This document shows, in pieces, positions 14,011-17,113 of a DNA stretch of 17,113 bases. The stretch is from UKL13-2 sp044346745 (GTDB taxonomy: Bacteria > Pseudomonadota > Gammaproteobacteria > Burkholderiales > Usitatibacteraceae): positions 1 to 17,113 of the forward strand of contig JBIIYQ010000064.1 in the NCBI GenBank assembly GCA_044346745.1. Direction: 5' to 3'. The position numbers and the translations under genes were made by a program. The notes beneath the pieces were generated by a model. It was not told where the DNA came from, searched no databases, and saw nothing but the letters and a program-made list of their open reading frames with translations. Position 1 is the stretch's first letter; each line of letters begins with the position of its first letter.

Positions 14011-14784
14011 ATGACAGACGTCATCAGCAGTAGCGCCCTCAACATCAAGGGGCTGTTCAAACACTTCGAAGGCAAATACGCCGTCGATAATCTTGATCTA
14101 GATATTTCGGTGGGTGAGTTTCACGCACTGCTGGGGCCCAACGGCGCCGGCAAAACCACCACCTTACGTATTGTTGCCGGTCTGCTAAAGGCCGATGCGG
14201 GGCAGGTCACGGTGCTGGGTCACAATGTCCTGCGTGACCCGCAGGTAGCCAAACGCGAGATGGCGTTTTTGCCGGACGATCCGCTGCTCTACGGCAAACT
14301 CAGCGCGCTTGAGTATCTTGAGTTCGTGGCCGGCCTCTGGGAAATCGACGCCAACACCGCTGCCAATCGTGCGACCGATTTATTGAAGTGGTTGGAGCTG
14401 TGGGACAAGGCCGACCAACAAACCGAAGGTTACTCGCGCGGCATGCGGCAAAAGTTGGCCTTGGCTGGTGCGCTGATTCACCAACCCAAACTCATGATCC
14501 TCGATGAACCCTTGACCGGACTCGATGCCCACGCGGCGCGTTCGGTGAAAGACATGCTTGTTGACTACGTGAAGCAGGGCAACACGATTGTCTTGACCAC
14601 ACACATTCTGGAAATTGCCGAGCGCTTGTCGGGTCGTATCTCCATTATTCAACACGGCAAGATTGCCGCCCAGGGCACTTTGGAAGAGTTGCGCGAGCAG
14701 GCCGGTCAGCAGGGCGCGACGCTCGAAGATGTGTTCCTGAATCTGACGGATGCACAAGCGTCGATTCCGGTTGCTGACAAGTGA
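14011..14784 (+). CDS. ABC transporter ATP-binding protein (ABC-2/EcsA-like exporter)
   Basis: A 257-residue nucleotide-binding subunit. It has Walker A GPNGAGKTT (residues 42-50), a signature motif YSRGMRQKLALAGAL (141-155), Walker B LMILDEPLTGLD (161-172) and the switch histidine His198 in TTHIL. The Q-loop position reads FLPDDPLLYGKLS, with an acidic residue where many ABC proteins have Gln; as I recall, this is common in EcsA-like exporter ATPases. The signature starts SRG, not SGG. The C-terminal LREQAGQQGATLEDVFLNLT is the region usual for ABC-2 export ATPases. The stop overlaps the GTG of the permease gene by three bases, so the two are one translational unit. The substrate is not predictable from this protein. 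Confidence 0.95.
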   Translation: MTDVISSSALNIKGLFKHFEGKYAVDNLDLDISVGEFHALLGPNGAGKTTTLRIVAGLLKADAGQVTVLGHNVLRDPQVAKREMAFLPDDPLLYGKLSALEYLEFVAGLWEIDANTAANRATDLLKWLELWDKADQQTEGYSRGMRQKLALAGALIHQPKLMILDEPLTGLDAHAARSVKDMLVDYVKQGNTIVLTTHILEIAERLSGRISIIQHGKIAAQGTLEELREQAGQQGATLEDVFLNLTDAQASIPVADK

Positions 14785-16352
14785 AGACCGTGGTGAACAC
14801 TGTCCGCAGTTACTTCAATCAGCCTAGCACACCGCAGTGGCTGTTGATGTACGAGTTAAAGCTCATGTGGCGCAATCTTGGCATCAAACGCCTCAAGTGG
14901 CTGATTGCGGTGCTGGCGCTGGCGTGGATCGCCATTCACGCCGTCGCCGGTCTGTCGATCTACGGATTCCTAATAGGTGCCGAGGTCGGCATGGTCATCC
15001 CGCCGGTCATTACTCAGCTAGTCGGCGCATTGTTTTGGCTGCTGTTTACGGTCGTGCTCTCACAGACCATCGCGATGTCTGTGAACGTGTTCTTTACGCG
15101 AGGTGATCTCGACTTGTTGCTGTCCTCGCCCATCAATCCCCGTACCGTGTTGTTTGTTCGCTCGCTCGGCATCGGTTTTGGGGCGATTTTCCTGCCGATC
15201 CTATTGGTGCTGCCGTTTGCCCACGCTGGTTTGTTCTTGGGCAAACCATCGCTGATGACGATCTATCCCGCGTTGGTGGCGATGGCGCTGCTGGCCGCAG
15301 CCGTTGGTGTCTGGCTGACGATGTTGTTGGTAAAGATAATCGGCGCACGACGTGCCAAGACCGCCGCCCAAGTGATGGGTGCACTAATTGGTGCCGCCGC
15401 GTTTCTGGCTTCACAGTTTCATAACTTCTTGAGTCGTGAGACACAATCGCAGCTCGGCGACTGGATCAAACGTGAGGCCGCACCGGGCGGCATGTTCGAA
15501 GTTGGGAGTGTGTTGTGGTGGCCCGCGCGCGCATTTTTGGGTGACGTCGTGCCGATGTTGGTATTCCTTGTTTTCTCGGTCGTGGTGTTCCTGCTGGTCG
15601 TCCACTTCACCCATCAGCGTTTTGTCACAGGCACCCAAGAGTCGTCCGGAGCTGGTGGCTCGGTTGGCAAACGCACCGGTACTCCGCGAACCCATACGGC
15701 ATTTGCCAGTGGGATTGCGTGGGTGATATTGCGTAAAGAATGGAAACTGATCTTGCGTGACCCGAAGTTAATCTCTGAAACGCTGCTGCAGCTGCTCTAC
15801 ATGACCCCCTTGTTGTTTGCGGGCTTTAGCAGTTCCGGTCGTGCGGCGGTTTTTCTGGTGCCGGGCTGTGTGATGATTGTTGCCATGCTGGTCGGCAACT
15901 TGGCGTGGATTACAGTGGCGGCAGAAGACGCGCCCGACCTCATCGGCAGTTCCCCCGTGTCACTGGATCGGATACGCCTCTTAAAAGGTATCGCCGCGGC
16001 GGTGCCACCCCTGCTGATGGTGCTTCCGCTAGTTCTCTACTGGCTCATTACCAGTCCTTGGCAGGGATTTGTGCTCGCCGTTTGTGCCACCTGCGCGGCA
16101 GCGAGTAGTGCGGCTTGCCATGTGCTCAATCCGCGCAAGGCCAACCGACGCGAGATGAATCGACGGGGCCAAGCGCATCCGCTGGCAAGTATTGTCGAGC
16201 TGATCAGTGCGTTCGGCTGGGCTGGTACGGCTTACGGCATGATGGGCGGCCCGTGGTGGGTATTTATCATCGCCTTGCCGTTGGCCGCCGTCGGCCCGCT
16301 GTTTTCGTTCGGCGCGGGCTTCCAAGCGCGGCGGGAGGGTGTACTCGCCTAG
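14781..16352 (+). CDS. ABC-2-like exporter permease with two related halves
   Basis: A 523-residue membrane protein with about 10-12 hydrophobic segments, beginning with GTG inside the end of the ATPase gene. It seems to contain an internal duplication. YELKLMWRNLG (24-34) parallels RKEWKLILRDPKL (318-330). RGDLDLLLSSPI (107-118) parallels AEDAPDLIGSSPV (381-393). A basic stretch GARRAKTAAQ (188-197) parallels NPRKANRREMNRRG (450-463). In each half the DL-x-SSP motif is followed by membrane helices, an arrangement expected for cytosolic coupling elements that touch the ATPase. A hydrophilic linker (about 283-310) separates the halves. This fits a permease acting as a pseudo-dimer with the adjacent ATPase. 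The family resembles EcsB-like or ABC-2-like exporters; the substrate is unknown. Confidence 0.88.
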   Translation: MKTVVNTVRSYFNQPSTPQWLLMYELKLMWRNLGIKRLKWLIAVLALAWIAIHAVAGLSIYGFLIGAEVGMVIPPVITQLVGALFWLLFTVVLSQTIAMSVNVFFTRGDLDLLLSSPINPRTVLFVRSLGIGFGAIFLPILLVLPFAHAGLFLGKPSLMTIYPALVAMALLAAAVGVWLTMLLVKIIGARRAKTAAQVMGALIGAAAFLASQFHNFLSRETQSQLGDWIKREAAPGGMFEVGSVLWWPARAFLGDVVPMLVFLVFSVVVFLLVVHFTHQRFVTGTQESSGAGGSVGKRTGTPRTHTAFASGIAWVILRKEWKLILRDPKLISETLLQLLYMTPLLFAGFSSSGRAAVFLVPGCVMIVAMLVGNLAWITVAAEDAPDLIGSSPVSLDRIRLLKGIAAAVPPLLMVLPLVLYWLITSPWQGFVLAVCATCAAASSAACHVLNPRKANRREMNRRGQAHPLASIVELISAFGWAGTAYGMMGGPWWVFIIALPLAAVGPLFSFGAGFQARREGVLA

Positions 16353-16371
16353 GGGTGCCACCATACTCCGG

Positions 16372-16377
16372 TAAACT
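16372..16377 (+). promoter_or_regulatory. Possible -10 element upstream of the nucleoside transporter
   Basis: TAAACT, preceded by GG as at acpP, lies 29 bp before the transporter ATG in the 54-bp gap after the permease gene. No -35 is recognisable. The AGGGGG at 16395-16400 is the likely ribosome-binding site. Confidence 0.25.
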
Positions 16378-16406
16378 CACCTCACCAAAAAAACAGGGGG
16401 TAGGGC

Positions 16407-17113
16407 ATGTCAGACGTCGTTCGCAGCCTGATGGGAATTGCGCTGCTGATATTCATCGGTTGGTTGTTTTCGATGGGTCGCGGTCGTGTGCAATGGCGTG
16501 TGGTGTTGTCGGCACTCGCCTTGCAGATGGCCATCGGTGCCGTAGTCTTGTTTTCATCAACCGGCAACGCCGTTTTGCTCGGCATCGCCGGAGCGGTGAC
16601 CCACGCACTTGAGTTCGGTGCCAAAGGTACCGAGTTCATGTTTGGTGGCTTGGTGAGTCCCGATGTGTTTAAGCCCGGCGGCTTGGGCTTTATCTTCGCC
16701 TTCCGTGTGTTGCCCACCATCATTTACGTGACCGCCTTGATCGCTGTCTTGTATTACCTCGGCATCATGCGTTGGATCATCACGATCCTGGGCACGGTGT
16801 TACAAAAGTTGCTCGGTGTGTCGAAGATCGAATCGTTCTGTGCGGTGACCACCATTTTCTTGGGGCAAAACGAAATGGGCGCGGCGGTGAAGCCATTTGT
16901 GGCGCAGCTCAAAGGGCCGACCATTTTTGTCATCATGACGTCCGGTATGGCGAGTGTGGCCGGTGCCGCGCTGGCTGGGTACGCCGGGCTCGGTGTGAAG
17001 ATGGAGTATTTGATCGCGGCATCATTTATGGCGATCCCCGGCGGTTTGTTGTTCGGCAAGCTGCTGTGCCCATCGAGTGAGCAAGAGAACATCCGTTTCG
17101 ACAACATCCAGTT
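16407..17113 (+). CDS. Concentrative nucleoside transporter (CNT family, NupX/PsuT type), C-terminally cut by the window
   Basis: The first 235 residues of an inner-membrane Na+- or H+-coupled nucleoside importer; the gene runs past the right edge (CNT proteins are about 400 residues). The N-terminus MSDVVRSLMGIALLIFIGWLFS contains the first helix. GFIFAFRVLPTIIYV (94-108) and FLGQNEMGAAVKPF (151-164) form the conserved interfacial helix and hairpin HP1 region. GMASVAGAALAGYAGLGV and IAASFMAIPGGLLFGKLL are also typical. In HP1 most NupC-type proteins have GQTE; here it is GQNE (153-156) followed by MGAAVKPF, the pattern of E. coli NupX (YeiJ) and PsuT (YeiM), the latter a pseudouridine transporter. 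The substrate could therefore be a nucleoside or pseudouridine. The start follows AGGGGG by six bases. Confidence 0.94.
   Translation, partial: MSDVVRSLMGIALLIFIGWLFSMGRGRVQWRVVLSALALQMAIGAVVLFSSTGNAVLLGIAGAVTHALEFGAKGTEFMFGGLVSPDVFKPGGLGFIFAFRVLPTIIYVTALIAVLYYLGIMRWIITILGTVLQKLLGVSKIESFCAVTTIFLGQNEMGAAVKPFVAQLKGPTIFVIMTSGMASVAGAALAGYAGLGVKMEYLIAASFMAIPGGLLFGKLLCPSSEQENIRFDNIQ

Noticed and set aside
14269..14284. Missing Q-loop glutamine in the ABC ATPase (FLPDDP) as a defect
   Set aside because: Acidic residues at this place are common in EcsA-like exporter ATPases, and all other catalytic motifs are intact.
1..17113. Hidden defence, phage, CRISPR or insertion-sequence system
   Set aside because: All long frames that are not shadows are accounted for by housekeeping, copper or transport genes; no transposase, integrase, repeat-spacer array or toxin-antitoxin pair was seen.

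Overview
The window is a stretch of bacterial chromosome, almost fully coding, whose backbone is the conserved proteobacterial fatty-acid-synthesis cluster: maf (divergent, cut by the left edge) | yceD-rpmF-plsX-fabH-fabD-fabG-acpP-fabF-mltG-tmk-holB-pilZ, with tatD further right. The order closely follows that known from gamma- and betaproteobacteria such as Pseudomonas (maf, yceD, rpmF, plsX, fabD, fabG, acpP, fabF, pabC, mltG, tmk, holB, pilZ, tatD). The PilZ protein of the pilus type, the cysteine-free L32 and the moderately GC-rich sequence suggest a betaproteobacterium or a close gammaproteobacterial relative. This is inference from gene order and protein character; no database search was possible.

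Region by region. 1-66: start of a Maf-type nucleotide pyrophosphatase on the minus strand, recognisable from its N-terminal motif. 137-4912: yceD, rpmF, plsX, fabH, fabD and fabG, all on the plus strand, supplying ribosomal protein L32 and the early steps of phospholipid and fatty-acid synthesis. 5011-6617: acpP and fabF, separated by an intrinsic terminator. 6684-9765: mltG, tmk, holB and pilZ, covering glycan-strand termination, dTTP synthesis, the replicative clamp loader and type IV pili. The mltG start is preceded by a perfect inverted repeat and a 15-bp tandem repeat carrying Shine-Dalgarno sequences.

9812-13100: a block that separates pilZ from tatD. It holds a LOG-family hydrolase and a CopZ-like copper chaperone on the minus strand, and a divergent CopA-type copper-exporting P-type ATPase. 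The shared copZ/copA intergenic region contains a dyad but no recognisable CueR box. 13142-13918: tatD, apparently with its own promoter and a leaderless transcript. 14011-16352: a two-gene ABC-2-like exporter (ATPase plus a large permease with two related halves) of unknown substrate. 16407 to the right edge: a concentrative nucleoside transporter of the E. coli NupX/PsuT type, cut by the window end.

The fatty-acid genes work as one pathway. PlsX links acyl-ACP to phospholipid synthesis, FabH starts chains, FabD supplies malonyl-ACP, FabF and FabG elongate and reduce, and AcpP carries all intermediates. The copper genes form a chaperone-pump pair. No RNA genes, CRISPR arrays, insertion sequences or phage genes were seen, and no stretch longer than 300 bases lacks a gene. 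I found no convincing new defence or mobile system. The most unusual material is regulatory (mltG leader, apparently leaderless promoters), the displaced tatD, and the uncharacterised exporter.
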